In this document: piece after piece, positions 1-10,805 of the stretch | Layout: every line of letters begins with the position of its first letter | How positions within the stretch are numbered: position 1 is the stretch's first letter | Assembly (NCBI GenBank): GCA_036346375.1 | Contig: CM070500.1 | Coordinates: 77,480,437 to 77,544,436 of the forward strand | Origin: Guadua angustifolia | Lineage: Eukaryota; Streptophyta; Magnoliopsida; Poales; Poaceae | Length of the DNA: 64,000 nucleotides | Direction of reading: 5' to 3' | The notes under the pieces: generated by a model | What the model saw: the letters and a program-made list of their open reading frames with translations, nothing else | Databases searched by the model: none | What the model was told of the DNA's origin: nothing | Program-made: the position numbers and the translations under genes

Positions 1-114
1 TGGTGGTGAATCGTGAGGTTGTGACACCCAATGCAAAGTATAAAATTAAGAAAGGACACAAATAACAATATAGCCAACAAATAATAACTTTTATTGAAAT
101 TTGAGACAAAGGCA

Positions 115-2035
115 TTACACATAGAATTTACAGAGCTGATCAGTGTTCCACGAGTTCGAGAGCTCTCTGCCATTGGGCATCGCTAGCCGGTAAGCCCCTG
201 TGCGATCTGTTGAAACGACTCTATAGGGGCCCTCCCACTGTGGGGATAACTTATTAGTGTTGGACGAGCCCTGGATTCGTCTTAGGGCTAGATCCCCAAC
301 AAGGAGCTCCCTAGGTCGTACCGATCGCGACGCATGTCTGCGAAGAGCTTGCAGGTAATGCGCTGATTGTAGCAGTGCACGACATCTTACTTCTTCTGCC
401 AGGGTAAGGTCAAGAGACCGTTCTTACTCGAAGTCGTCCTGATCGACCAAGCTAACCCTAGCAGAGCCCAGCGTGACCTTTGAAGGCGTGATGCCGGTGC
501 ATCAATACAAGCGAAGAGGGTTGACCCGTTGCCGGTACCGACCATGGTACGAATAGACCATAGGACGGTGGGAAGCTCATCCACCCAGGTCCAGCCGTGT
601 TGTTCGAGCTCATCTGAAACTCGTTTCTTGATGCCTTGAACAATTTGCCTGTTGGCACGTTCCACTGCTCCATTGCTCTGCGGGTGGCTTACCGAAGTGT
701 AACACATTTTGGTGCCTATGTCCTAGCAATATTCCTGGAACAACTCACTGGTAAATTGTGTTCCATTGTCAGTAATAATTCTGCATGGAACCCCATACCT
801 GGTGACCACAAACGAGCGAAAAAACTTGACAGCCGCCCGAGTAGTGATGGTCGAGACAGATTCGGCCTCTATCCACTTGGTGAAGGTGTCAATGGCGATG
901 AATAAGAACTTCTTCCCTCCAACCGCTTGAGGAAAAGGTCCTAGCACATCGAGCCCCCATGTCAAGAAGGGCCATGCGAGCGGAATGGTTTGAAGCGCGT
1001 AGGCCGGTTGGTGTGACTTCCAAGCATGGAACTGGCAAGCTCAATAGGTGCAAACAATATCCTGAGCATCTTGTAGTGTTGTTGGCCAGTAAAACCCCAT
1101 ACGGAAAGCTTTGCCAACCATTGTCCTGAAAGAAGAGTGCGCTCCACAGAGACCCGAATGGATGTTGTTTAACAGATACTTACCCTCCTCCGAGGGATGC
1201 ACTTCGTCAAGACTCCAGAGACGCTTCGATGATAAAGCCGACCGTCGACGATCTTGTACGAGCATGCGTGGCGCTTGACCCTGCTCCTCTCGGCGGGGTC
1301 AGACGGGAGTTCGCCCCGTGCGAGGAAGTTGTAGATCGATTCTACCCATGAGGGAGCACCTTTAATGAACGTGATCGAGACCTCCTAGCCGGCAATCGAG
1401 GGTGCCGCCAAGGTCTCAAGGACGACGTCCGGGGGAATCTCATCATCAGACGACCCGAGCTTGGAGAGGAGATTGACACTGGAGTTATCCTTCCTGGGTA
1501 TGTGCATGAGTTCCAGATTCCGAAACCACTTCTCCATTTTACTTACCTCGGCAAGATATTTGTCCATCGAGTCTTCCGAACATTGATAATCTTTGTTGAA
1601 TTGGTTCACCACCAGCTGAGAATCGCCCTTGACGATCAACCGGCGCACGCTCAACACCTTACAAGCTCGAAGACCCGCCAGGAGAGCTTCATACTCTGCC
1701 ACATTATTAGTGGTCGGGAATCCAAAACGGACCACATACCTCAGTTTGTCTCCTCAAGGGGTGAGAATGAGAATCCCACCCCCCGAGCACTTGAAGGATC
1801 TTGAACCGTCGAAGTACATGACCCAAGGCTCTTCTTCCACGACCTTACACTCGGGAGCCAACTGCGACGTCTGCTCTACCACGAAATCGTCAAGCGTTTG
1901 CGATTTGATGGTTGTGCGTGCCATGAACTGTATGTCGAACACAGCCAGCTCCATGGCCCACTTGGCGATGCCTAAGATACCGTCATAAGCCCCCAATTCA
2001 ATTACTATTAGATCTGTGCGGAAGGTATGTCCTTG
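115..2035 (-). mobile_element. Ty3/Gypsy retrotransposon pol remnant (RNase H, integrase)
   Basis: Read on the minus strand, this is the 3' half of a gypsy polyprotein. In order it shows the RT-RNase H connection, an RNase H-like domain (a YFDGS start near 1830, then an NNVAEYEALLAGLR stretch), the HHCC zinc finger of integrase (HSGLCGAH near 1160), the integrase core with its first two Asp (GLDVLGPF, ITDNGTQF) and its Glu (HPQSNGAVERANR near 670), and a WEGPYRV C-terminal motif. The frame ends at a TAA whose complement is 115-117. Three in-frame stops, near 1750, 1385 and 723, and a frameshift between about 1265 and 1385 make it a pseudogene. The RNase H type (AEYEALL, GDSQLVVNQ) suggests the Tat lineage, which is an inference. 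The 5' part (gag, protease, RT) is absent, because the sequence is cut at 2036 by a hAT-type terminus. No LTR is visible before position 115. Confidence 0.88.
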
Positions 2036-2543
2036 TAGGGGTGTAAACGGGTCGGGTACGGGCGGGTAGTAGATCATCCCATACCCTACCCTATTATTTT
2101 TTCTCCGGGTACGGGCACGGGTAGTAAAAATCAGGTAGGGTACGGGTAACGGGTAGTATTTTCTATGAACAGGTAGAAATCGGGTTCCGGGTAGTGTGCG
2201 GACGGGTAAAATATAGACAACGGGTACTTCATCGGGTGGTGCACGAAATACTTAGGATCAAAACATGCGATGAAAACAATCCAACTATCACACTAGTACA
2301 TCACATAATACAATAGATAATGTCGTATAGTCTAACAAACATACATAGTCCAACAAAGAGTTCAAATAGTACATAATCAAACACATGGAGTTCAATAAAC
2401 ACACAAATTCCAATACATAAAGTGAAATTCACATATATAGTTCAACACATAGTTGAATTGGAGGAGAGGAACTTGGGGCAATCCCAAAGGAATAGGAGGC
2501 AATAACAATAGGTTTGGACAACGTGAAATCACAAGCGTCTATA
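2036..2543. mobile_element. hAT-type element, copy A (truncated)
   Basis: It begins with TAGGGGTGTAAACGGGTCGG, the same terminus as the complete copy at 12971-14180, and stays alignable with that copy to about 2535. It carries about 90 bp of AT-rich sequence that the other copy lacks. It interrupts the gypsy pol at 2035 and is itself cut at 2543/2544 by the copia LTR, so the insertion order is gypsy, then hAT, then copia. No second terminal inverted repeat and no coding sequence are seen, so it is a non-autonomous, truncated copy. Assignment to hAT rests on the terminus and on the 8-bp duplication seen at the other copy. Confidence 0.75.
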
Positions 2544-3968
2544 TGAAAGTGCATCTAGGCACTAATGTTATTTTGGTGATTAATGACAAACACATATAAT
2601 GACAATCTATGTAAATGTGTAAATGCTTAACTTAGTGCTTAACAAATGACAAACCTCTAATATGATTATATTGCTATGAGACTAACATGTTCATTGCCAA
2701 GTTGAGTATTAGTCTCATCTATTTAGAGGAAAATCAAGTGGATGGTTAAGCAAAGATAAGGTATGCAATCTCGGTATCCCTTCCATATTTGTTATTGCAT
2801 TCCTTTTGTGCAAATGCATAGTGAACTCCAAGTAGTATGTTGATTGTATATATGCACATTTGTTCATGTCATATTTATTTGTGCATATATGTTCATTTGA
2901 GTTCATTATGTGCTTTGCTTTTAGTATGCATGTAATAACTAGAGTTAAACTTCACATTGCTATAAATTGACTTGGTGCATGCATGTTTTGGTTGTGTATC
3001 TTTTCATGCACCTCTCCTAGTGGAGTTTAATCTAGAGTTGGATCACATATTTACTCTTGTTCCAAGTATTATTTGCACATGTACAATTCGTGTATATTCT
3101 ATCATGTGCTTCATTTAAATAAAGACTGTGATCCTTGTCATGATTTAATTGACTCATCATATTGGCAATTATCTCTCTAGTGCATATAGATCAATTACAT
3201 ATTCATCATGATGCACTTAGTAGATAGTATTTCTTATGTCAAGTGTTTCCAGTTATATTATGCTTCTTTATATGAAACACTTGTGGTAATCAACTGCTCA
3301 CAAATATCAATTTATTTATATCTATTGAGCTTTTGGGACTAATGTCTTTCATGAGTGGTTTGGAAAGAATTAGGTCCCGTGTGTGTATGATGACCAAGGT
3401 ATCTTGAAGGATGATCGTTAAGCCGAGGTCAACAAGACGGCGGTGTCACCAAGAGTTGAGGACTAAGTCAAGATCGACTTGGCGTGGAGATCGTCGGAGA
3501 GGATGATCAAGTCAAGGTCGATAGGACAAGAGTCTCATGAGGTGAATCGAGTCAAGTTGGACAAGGCGAAGATGTCATCAATTATATGGTGAAGGTCTTC
3601 ATGCACCGGCATTAAGAAAGAAGACGTCATGCGGATTGAATGTAAGACTTAGATTTCTCGTTTGAATTTGAGTCTAAGGATTGCCATACTATTAAGAGGG
3701 ATGCGACGTTGAATGACTTTTAGATGTGTCAAGTGCTCAAATGATCCATCCTTGTGAAATTTAGAGAGAGAGTTGAGTTGGTGATTCCGGAAAGTGAAAA
3801 TTGTAGATCTCTCTTGGATTCTTGGTGAAATCTGGATTTATCCTTTGAGATTTGGGTAGTGAGACCTTGTTGGTTGTGTAACCCTTGTTCTTAGCTTTCA
3901 ATAGAGTCCAAAATCACTTAAATCGAGTCCGAATCAAAAGTTTTGCTCGTTGCTGGTTGTTGAGTCAA

Positions 3969-4053
3969 GTCCGGAGTATCCGGACTTAATTCCGGAATAT
4001 CCGGACATTTAGTCCGGACACTCCGGGGTAAAAATGGTCCGGAGTATCCGGAC
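3969..4053. repeat. Near-palindromic TCCGGA motif cluster, first block
   Basis: GTCCGGAGTATCCGGAC occurs at 3969-3985 and again at 4037-4053, with variants TCCGGAATATCCGGAC and GTCCGGACACTCCGG between them. Each unit is close to its own reverse complement. The block lies in the first half of the copia LTR. Confidence 0.8.
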
Positions 4054-4863
4054 TTTGCGCAGTTCAAACGGCTAGTTTTTTGGGGACCTCTATTTAAAGC
4101 CCCCTCTTGGGTAGCCGTTGGGGGAGAGTTTTTGGGCTGGTTCCTTGGTGCTTTGAGGTGTATTCTTAGTGATCTTAAGCTCCCAAAAGCCCCTCTAACC
4201 CTAGATCTTAGTGATCCCCTTTTGAGTGAAGGGTTGGGTGTGAGAGAGGGTAGTGTTCGTGTTGAGTGTGATTTGAGTTGTTGAGCACTTGATTTCATCT
4301 CCAAGCTTGTTCTTCGTGAGCATTTGTTACTCTTGGAGGTTGAGGACTCCTAGACGGCTAGGAGGTCGCCTACAAGCCACCGAAGCTTTGTGTGGTTGGC
4401 CGTGGGAAGTTTGTGAAGGCCGATTCCGCCTCCGCAAGGGAAGGAATCAAAGAAGTGAAAGCCGGCGAGTGCAAGGTGCAACACCGGGCGGCTAGCGGGT
4501 TGAAAGAGACCCCCCGTGTCTTGGGTGACCGGGTCGCCGGCGAGTGCAAAGTGCAACACCGGGAGGATAAGGGTTGAAAGAGACCCCGGCGTGGTGCCGC
4601 CTCAACGGAGACGTAGGATCCCCTCAAGGATCCGAACTTCGGGTGAAAAATCATCGTCTCCAAGTTTGCTTTTCATTCTTGCTTATTTTTATTCTTGCTA
4701 GAGCATTTGATTTTGAATCTTGAAATTGCCCGATCTACTTTTCTACTGTGTTTGGCTCTAGCTATATACTTATTCCAGGTTCCTGGTAGTATTTAGAATC
4801 TTTGTATTCAAGTAGTTTGATTAAAAGTTGAAGAAATTTCAAATTTCATCTCGAGGTGCCCAA

Positions 4864-5056
4864 CCCGGAATATCCGCACAATTACCCCGGATAGTCCGGA
4901 CATTTATACCGGAGTATCCGGAGTAAAAGTCCGGAGAGTCCGAGCTAAACCCCTCGGCCATTCAAAGTCTCCAATCCGGAGTATCCGAACCTAAAACCCG
5001 GATAGTCCGGATATTTATACCGGAGTATCCGGATAAAATCCCCGGACACTCCGGAC
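4864..5056. repeat. Near-palindromic TCCGGA motif cluster, second block
   Basis: Further degenerate copies of the CCGGAGTATCCGG unit run from CCCGGAATATCCGCAC to GGACACTCCGGAC. There are about nine half-sites, alternating between CCGGA-TATCCGG and CCGGATAGTCCGG forms. The block sits close to the 3' end of the copia LTR and is separated from the first block by about 800 bp of unrelated sequence. Confidence 0.8.
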
Positions 5057-5152
5057 TGAAAACCTTGGATTGTTTTATTTCCGCTGTAATTAAGTTTTAA
5101 AAGTTTAATTCGCCTATTCACCCCCCTCTAGGCGACATCCCCTGTCCTTTCA

Positions 5153-5170
5153 ATTGGCATCAGAGCAAGG
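5153..5170 (+). promoter_or_regulatory. Primer-binding site of the copia element
   Basis: ATTGGCATCAGAGCAAGG lies immediately after the LTR end. It matches the TGGTATCAGAGC primer-binding site, complementary to the 3' end of initiator tRNA-Met, used by most plant copia elements, with one substitution (GGCATC for GGTATC). Confidence 0.75.
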
Positions 5171-5210
5171 TCTCTAATTTTATTAGACTTAACCGTCTAG
5201 AGAGTTAAAG

Positions 5211-5905
5211 ATGTCGACTAGAGGTGTAGAGCACTCAAATGATCTACTTGTATTAAATGGCTCAAATTATGCTTTATGGAAATCTCTTATGACTATTCAT
5301 TTTAAATCCATGAGCCCCCAAATATGGTGGATTGTAGATGTTGGCTTTTCGTCTCCATTGAACGAAGTTGATCCAATCAAGGAGAGACGAAATGCCTACA
5401 TCTCGACGCCAAGCTACTAACATATTATTTTGGGTTGTGAGCGATGAAATTTTTGATAGCATATGCGAACTCAAGAGTGCTCATGAGATGTGGATAAAGC
5501 TTCAAGATCTATTTGAATCATCCACGCCTTCAAATGAGGAGTGCATTAAGGAAGAGACGCCGGAGATGAAACCTCAAGCTCTACCTCAAGCTCAAGTGAG
5601 GAAGAACCGACATCTCCATCAACCTCAACCTCCGCCTCAAGCGGCGATGAAGATTCACTCTCTTCTCGAATCCGTTGCTTCATGGCTAAAGGTAAGAATG
5701 AGGTGATGATGATGATGATGATGATGAGCTTTCTTGTGAAGAATTTTTCAATATGTTAAAGGAGCTCAATGAATGTCTTGGGAAGGAGAAAAAGAAATAT
5801 AAAGCTTTGAAGCTTGAATATGAATCACTTCAAAATAATTATAATATGCTTCAAGAAGATCATGAATCCCTCCTTCTCAAAGAAATTCATAAGCCTAAGT
5901 TGACA
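5211..5905 (+). pseudogene. Copia (Sirevirus-like) gag, frameshifted and truncated
   Basis: Translation begins with MSTRGVEHSNDLLVLNG, followed by SNYALWKSLM, the N-terminal gag signature of plant copia elements. A stop near 5420 breaks the frame. The sequence resumes in another frame with the UBN2-like stretch VSDEIFDSICELKSAHEMW, then a low-complexity part with a (GAT)n run at 5703-5727, then a coiled-coil-like segment (KKKYKALKLEYESLQNNYNM) at 5753-5890. That coiled coil is typical of Sirevirus gag proteins. The gene stops being recognisable at about 5905, where unrelated sequence begins. No zinc knuckle, protease, integrase or RT follows, so the element lost its interior and 3' LTR. Confidence 0.75.
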
Positions 5906-6490
5906 GGTTGGAGACAAAGACAGAGAACAGGACATCAAGAGTTATACTGGTTCGAGCCCCTGTTGACAGGTAATAGCTCTACTCCAGTCTTGCCCGGAGG
6001 CGGAGAATCTCACTATGTTTGAGTATAAGAAGGTCTTTTCTAGCTCAAGCTTCCGTAGCCTGAGCGCTTGTGTGTGTGTATGTTGCGATATGTCCTTGAG
6101 CACGTTCGTCTCAGGGGGTTATATACCCTTCTTAGCCGTTACTGGAAACCTCCCGGAGAGATTCCCGGGAGAGTGGCTTCGTGCGCAATGAAGGTGGGTC
6201 GTAACCGTCCCGGATTTGCCGCCCATGCCTGGCTTAACTCCACCACTTAAGGGCCCTCATAACCGCCGGTTGAATGCATGATTCGCATCCTGAGCTTGAC
6301 CCCTCCGAGCGGAAGCTGACTCCTTGCCCCCTAGCTCGAGGTCGTAAAGGAGCTGTGTGGTCCACGTCGTGGTCAAAGATCTTGCGTCTCGAGCTTGAGC
6401 TAGGGGCCTTGTTGACCATCCGTTGACCAGGCATAGATTTCTCAGTCCCCGACAGGAGCCCTATTTCCTTCGAAAGGGAATCAATCAATG
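5906..6490. other. Probable LTR-retrotransposon non-coding debris
   Basis: This stretch adjoins the broken copia gag and holds no convincing gene. It opens with a TGACAGGT-flanked segment (5901-5908 and 5963-5970) around GGTTCGAGCCCC. It then runs through GC-rich sequence (CCTCCCGGAGAGATTCCCGG near 6150) that looks like leader or LTR sequence of a gypsy-type element. The family could not be determined, and small ORFs here have no recognisable domain. Confidence 0.35.
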
Positions 6491-6851
6491 CAATCTGAAA
6501 ACACTAGGAGCAATCGCCGCCAATTCGATTGCTAGATCAATGGGAGAAAGGAAAGTAATAAATGAGTTATGCATATTCATTTACCTCCCATGACGGGATG
6601 ATCTAATCTCATTTACCAGAGTGGCCACTGCCTGCTTGCTACTCAGCCACGCAGGTGCGCACACATGTCGGGGTGAGGAGGAAACGGACGTACCACTACC
6701 AAATCTTAGATAGAATTAGTAGAGATCAGTTTCTCCATTAGCTAATGGCAGCAGCATGCATGCATGCACATAAATGTAGGAGGGAGGTTGAAGTATTAAC
6801 CATTTTCTTGCATTAACTAATTTTAGCACATGCATACGTGCACGCACAAGC
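6491..6851. other. Intergenic, nothing recognised
   Basis: Mixed-composition sequence with GCATGCATGC-rich stretches near 6755. I see no gene, terminal repeat or tandem array in it. Confidence 0.4.
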
Positions 6852-7737
6852 CGAGGTGGGACTTGGGCGTCTGCGGCAAGACGCCGAGCCCGCCGTGCAG
6901 CCTTGCGGCCGTGAAACGAGCCAAAGACGGCAGGTCATTTCTTCGTGCCAGGCTGGGCTAGCATGGACGGCAAAAATCAAGGCCCGGCACGGCCCAAAGG
7001 CACGCCGGGCTGCTGTCGGGCCGGGCCGGCCCGAACACGGCATTGGAGAGAACGCAACACACTAAATATTTTTTTTATAAATTCATACATTGTTCAAATG
7101 AAAAAGTTGTCTACATGAAAAAGATGTGTCTCGAAATTCTCTACAACTTTCATGTAGAATATAAATTCATATGAGCAAAGGAAGACCCTGAAAAATGCAG
7201 ATTACCGAGAGATGTAGCGTTGGTCCGAAACTATACAGCGCACTAAATATTTTTTTATAAATCCATACATTGCTCAAATGGAAAAGGTGTCTACATAAAA
7301 AAGATGTGTCTCGAAATTCTCTACAACTTTCATGTGGAATATAAATTCATATGAGCAAAGGAAGACACTGAAAAATGCAGATTACCGAGAGATGTGGCGT
7401 CGGTCCGAAACTACACAGCGCATTAAATATTTTTTTATAAATTCATACAATGCTCAAATGGAAAAGTTGTCTACATGAAAAATATGCGCCTCGAAATTCT
7501 CTACAACTTTCATGTAGAGTATAAATTCATATGAGCAAAGAAAGACCCTGAAAAATACAAATTACAGATTCGGGCCGTGCCAAGTGGCCCATCGTGCCAG
7601 GTTTTTAGGCCTGGCCCGGCACGCCATTCGGGCCGTGCCAGCCCAGCCCATTTTTTTCGTGCCGAGTCGTGCTTCGGCCCATTTTTTTGTGCCGGGTCTT
7701 GCTGGCCCACTAAGGCCCGGTCTAATTCCCAGGTCTA
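6852..7737. mobile_element. Non-autonomous hAT-like element (MITE) with GC-rich ends
   Basis: Two CGCACAAGC 9-mers flank the block, at 6843-6851 and 7738-7746, and fit an 8-9 bp target duplication. Both ends are rich in GGGCCGG/CCGGCCC and GGCACGGCCC motifs that are inverted relative to each other (6975-7040 and 7568-7725). The terminal inverted repeat is imperfect: an AGGTGGGACTTGGG start against the reverse complement of the TTCCCAGGTCTA end. The interior is a three-copy AT-rich tandem repeat and has no transposase. Superfamily assignment is inferred from the duplication length. Confidence 0.55.
7061..7566. repeat. Tandem repeat, about 180-bp unit, 2.8 copies
   Basis: Units start at 7061, 7242 and 7422 with ACTAAATATTTTTTTATAA. 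They share the internal stretches TCTCGAAATTCTCTACAACT and TTCATATGAGCAAAG, so the period is 180-181 bp. The third unit is cut at about 7566 where GGGCCGTGCC sequence begins. Sequence differences between units are a few percent. Confidence 0.9.
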
Positions 7738-7746
7738 CGCACAAGC

Positions 7747-8100
7747 AGAGAAAAGGGGGGAAGTGGCATCAAGTGCTGCATGCTGCACGCACATGAGGGG
7801 AGGAATTGCTGTAACTTCTCCCTCAAATCAACCCATTCCTCCTTGCTCTATAAATAGGAGGTGAAGGTAGAGAGAAAAGGACTTTTTTGGAGAGAACTTT
7901 TGGAGGAGAAGCAAAGCAAACACTTGAGATGAAACTAGAGAAAAGGAGAGCAAGCAAACTGTCATTGGAGAGAAGAAAGGTAAAAGAAGGTGAGAATCAT
8001 GTTCTCCCTTAGCCCTTAGGCTTGATTAAATGTTACAGGTCAAGGTGCTCTTCTTCCTCCCATCCTCCTCCACCTAAGTCAAGGTGTATTCTCCTCAAGA
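7747..8100 (+). promoter_or_regulatory. TATA-containing promoter-like segment
   Basis: A strong plant-type TATA box (CTCTATAAATAGG, with TATAAATA at 7849-7856) is followed by a purine-rich transcript-like stretch (repeated GGAGAGAA/AGAGAAAAGG to about 7990). Directly downstream is a 116-121-bp tandem array, not a gene. This could be an LTR U3/R segment or the abandoned promoter of a deleted gene. No coding sequence can be tied to it. Confidence 0.35.
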
Positions 8101-8625
8101 CCTCATTCCTAGTTCCGTCCCATACTGGATACAGATATAAGAGCGAGTGATTATATCCTCGTTTCTTAGTATCGGTCCCTACGTATGGAAACGAATTAAG
8201 GTGAGAAAACTCAAGACCTTATTTCTAGTTCGGTCCGTAGTGGATATGGATGTAAGAGTGAGTGATCATATCCTCATTTCTCAGTATCGGTCCCTACGTT
8301 TGGAAACGAATCAAGGGTGAGAAGACTCAAGACCTCATTCCTAGTTTGGTCCTGTAGTGGATACGGATGCAAGAGCGAGTGACCATATCCTCGTTTCTTA
8401 GTATCGGTCCCTACGTATTGAAACAAATCAAGGGTGAGAAGACTCAAGACCTTATTCCTAGTTCAATCCTGTAGTGGAGATACGGATTCAAGAGCGAAGA
8501 TACAAATATCTTTGTTTCTTAGTATCGGTTTCTACGCATAGAAACGAATGAAGGGTGAGAAGATACAAGACCCTGTTTCTTAGGTTCGGTCCCTTAAAAC
8601 GGATACGAATCATGAGCGGATATAT
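8101..8625. repeat. Tandem repeat, 116-121-bp unit, about 4.5 copies
   Basis: Units begin CCTCATTCCTAGTTCCGTCC at 8101, with homologous starts at 8217, 8333, 8450 and 8571. Each contains TTTCTTAGTATCGGTCCCTA and GTGAGAAGACTCAAGACC. The periods are 116, 116, 117 and 121 bp. There is no open frame through the array. Confidence 0.9.
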
Positions 8626-8902
8626 GCTGCAAAAAAGAATGGAAATGATACATTGGAAAAATCGCTAAACAATCAAATTTCGTCACGGTTACGCACATGG
8701 GTTCCATGTTTGCAAATATCATGCATGAGTAGTTACACGACGAAACAAAAAAAGAAAAGAAAAGATATGCTGATATAATAGCCCACGGGCACGCACCATG
8801 CTGTGGTCGTGCTTTTGCATGCGTGAGCTAAATACTCAATTAGTGGATCATCAAAGTAAAGAAAGAGAGCAGAAAAGAAAACAAAAGGAAAAGAAACCCA
8901 TC
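8626..8902. other. Upstream region of the O-methyltransferase pseudogene
   Basis: AT-rich sequence without a gene. From about 8818 (TGCATGCGTGAGCTAAATAC) it resembles the sequence flanking the CACTA right end at 60237-60260 (TGCATGCATGAACTAAATAC), which suggests that the duplicated block began at least here. About 400 bp present on the 60-kb side are missing on this side. Confidence 0.5.
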
Positions 8903-9280
8903 ATCCCACGGCATTAATGTCTCCATTAAATAATTAACAAGGAATGATAATGACCGGCGACTAGTAAAATAAGCTGCTGCATGCATGAAGGAACAAATCA
9001 CTTCTCTAGCAAATCACGCGGCTTACATTGCAGCCAAAAGAACGCATGGGGTCTTCACTGTGTGGTCTGAATTGCTCGCAGGAAGCTGCCAATTCTCGCG
9101 GCCAAGACGGAATGTGAGCATTTCCTCCGGCTCCACTATTGGTTGTCTTGTCATTACCTGTACACGAGTTAATTCCTTGATAGGTATGCAGAAAAGTCAC
9201 GCACCACGAGAAAAATGTTGCCGACAATTTGCAGCTGTGCAGGATTGCAGCCATGGGATTCCTTGATACGTACCGAAGCA
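8903..9280 (+). repeat. 5' flank shared by both O-methyltransferase copies
   Basis: From CCCACGGCATTAATGTCTCC this block is nearly identical to 60746-61186, upstream of the intact gene, with a few small indels. The 60-kb copy has about 60 bp extra just before the ATG (61110-61170). It therefore marks part of a segmental duplication that includes the promoter or 5' UTR. Confidence 0.85.
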
Positions 9281-9950
9281 ATGAATCAAGAGCAAAGCCA
9301 CGCCAAGCTCTCTCACGCTGAGCTGCTGCAAACCAGCAATGAGCTCACCCACCAGGCCTTAAGCTACGTCAAGTCCATGGCCCTCCGGTGTGCCGTCAAG
9401 CTAGGCATCGCCGATGCCATCAACCGCGGTGGTGGCCACGTCTCCCTGGAAGACTTACTCACCATGCTCTCTCTGACCCCGAGCAAGCTCTCCTATCTAC
9501 GCCGCGTAATGCGTGTGCTCACCACATCAGGAATCTTTGCCCATGTTGATGGCACCTACAGCCTCACTCCCATCTCCTCCCTGCTCCTGAGCGACGACGG
9601 TACAAATAGTTTCAATCTTGTTTTGGAAAATTTTGGTTATATGATATTGAGGAGATACAGTCTCCATCCTGTATCGAGTAAATATTATGTAAATTATAGT
9701 TGAGATCGATTACATCAACAAGTTAGAGTTATCTTACAAGATTAAGGGGGTGACTGATAGTTTTAATCTTGTTTTAGAAAATTTTGGTTTCAAAGGTGTT
9801 GCTTCGGTGTCCGAGTAGAATAGCTGTCATCGAGTCGTGTTTCTTTCGGTTGGAAAATCTGCTATATAAGTGGAATCTAGTAAACGTTTGAAGTAACAAG
9901 AACAGAAGTTAAGAATATAAGGCTAGAAGCAATAAAAAACAATGCGTACA

Positions 9951-10005
9951 TGGCCTAGTTGCTCTGTGGGCTGTGCCTTTCTTTCAGAGGACGCGATTTC
10001 GAATC
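9951..10005 (+). mobile_element. tRNA-derived SINE-like segment, cut by the LINE
   Basis: TGGCCTAGTTGC fits the Pol III A box, and GATTTCGAATC about 40 bp later is close to a B box. The same segment, uninterrupted, occurs at 11816-11890. The LINE poly-T joins exactly at the end of the B box. Only internal promoter resemblance supports the call. Confidence 0.35.
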
Positions 10006-10805
10006 TTTTTTTTTAGAAAGAGCAGCAAGAGAGTTGCCGCAAACTTTATTAAGAGGAAAAAACCGATCCCAAAAAACCTCACAACTCACGACTCACACTG
10101 TTAGCCGCCAAGGTAAACACTACTCACACCCGTTGTTTCACTATTTTGAAAACTAAATACAACTCACACCCAGACAATAAAATGCTAATTTGTAGCTTTC
10201 TGGTGCCACGCAAAACCATAATCTCGCACCGCATCCTTGATTGATGTAGCCACCTGCTCGGTTGTTCTATTCTTGCCATGAAATATGCGTTGATTTCTCT
10301 CAAGCCAAAAATTCCACCAGAAGTAAATTAGCAGCCCATCCATTTCGCATCGTTTCTCCTTGTCATATTGAATTCTTAATCTTCTCCACCACATATATAT
10401 CGAGCCATCATAGCTCAGGTTCTGCCACCGGTCCAATTTGCCCCATCGCAGTAGGAGCTCCCATACTTGTCTAACGAAAACACAGTCCTTACAGAGATGA
10501 GTCGTTGATTCCGGCGATGCATTGCAAAGGGTACATATCACATTACTTGGCCAACCCCTTTTTATCATGTTATCAACTTTCAGAATTTTGTTGTGTAGCA
10601 ATGTCCAAGCAAAAAATCGATATTTCGGTTCAGCTTTGGCCTTCCATATTTGTGAGATCTTCATCTTACAGCAAACAGTGTCAAATTGCACAAGGTAGGC
10701 ACTCTTTGTTAAGTATTGTCCATTAGGTGTCTAATGCCAGGTTATTTGGTCGTCTCTCTGCTCATCTCTGTTGACTCTTCGTATTGTTTCATGAAGATCC
10801 ACAAA
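10005..10805 (-). mobile_element. 5'-truncated LINE (non-LTR retrotransposon) with zf-RVT domain
   Basis: A minus-strand frame at 10185-10691 (168 residues) shows the zinc-binding region that ends plant LINE reverse transcriptases: KAKAEPKYRFFAWTLLHNKI, then CTLCNASPESTTHLCKDC, then a C-terminal EQVATSIKDAVRDYGFAW tail. The 3' end is marked by a T-run at 10006-10014, the complement of a poly-A tail. The short repeat CGAATC on both sides (about 10000 and 10806) fits a target-site duplication. Upstream RT and endonuclease domains are absent. The insertion lies in intron 1 of the O-methyltransferase pseudogene, antisense to it. Confidence 0.85.

Larger units (their letters stand above)
2544..5152 (+). 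repeat. Copia-type LTR (Sirevirus-like), 5' LTR
   Basis: The LTR opens with TGAAAGTGCATCTAGG and closes with CCTGTCCTTTCA, giving the TGAAAG/CTTTCA inverted ends expected of an LTR. A primer-binding site follows directly. At about 2.6 kb it is long for a copia LTR. It contains the leader-like block GAGGACTCCTAGACGGCTAGG at about 4340 that I associate with grass Sirevirus LTRs, and two clusters of a GTCCGGAGTATCCGGAC palindrome. No second LTR lies in the window, because the element is broken inside gag, so target duplication cannot be tested. ORFs inside the LTR (for example minus-strand 3918-4304) look fortuitous. Confidence 0.7.

Noticed and set aside
3918..4701. Several 60-128-residue frames inside the copia LTR
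   Set aside because: They lie in the LTR on both strands with no domain. Coding is not expected there.
5942..5966. GGTTCGAGCCCC as part of a tRNA gene
   Set aside because: No cloverleaf, A box or acceptor pairing could be formed around it.
10262..10726. Plus-strand frames opposite the LINE
   Set aside because: They are shadows of the minus-strand zf-RVT frame, which carries the conserved Cys/His pattern.
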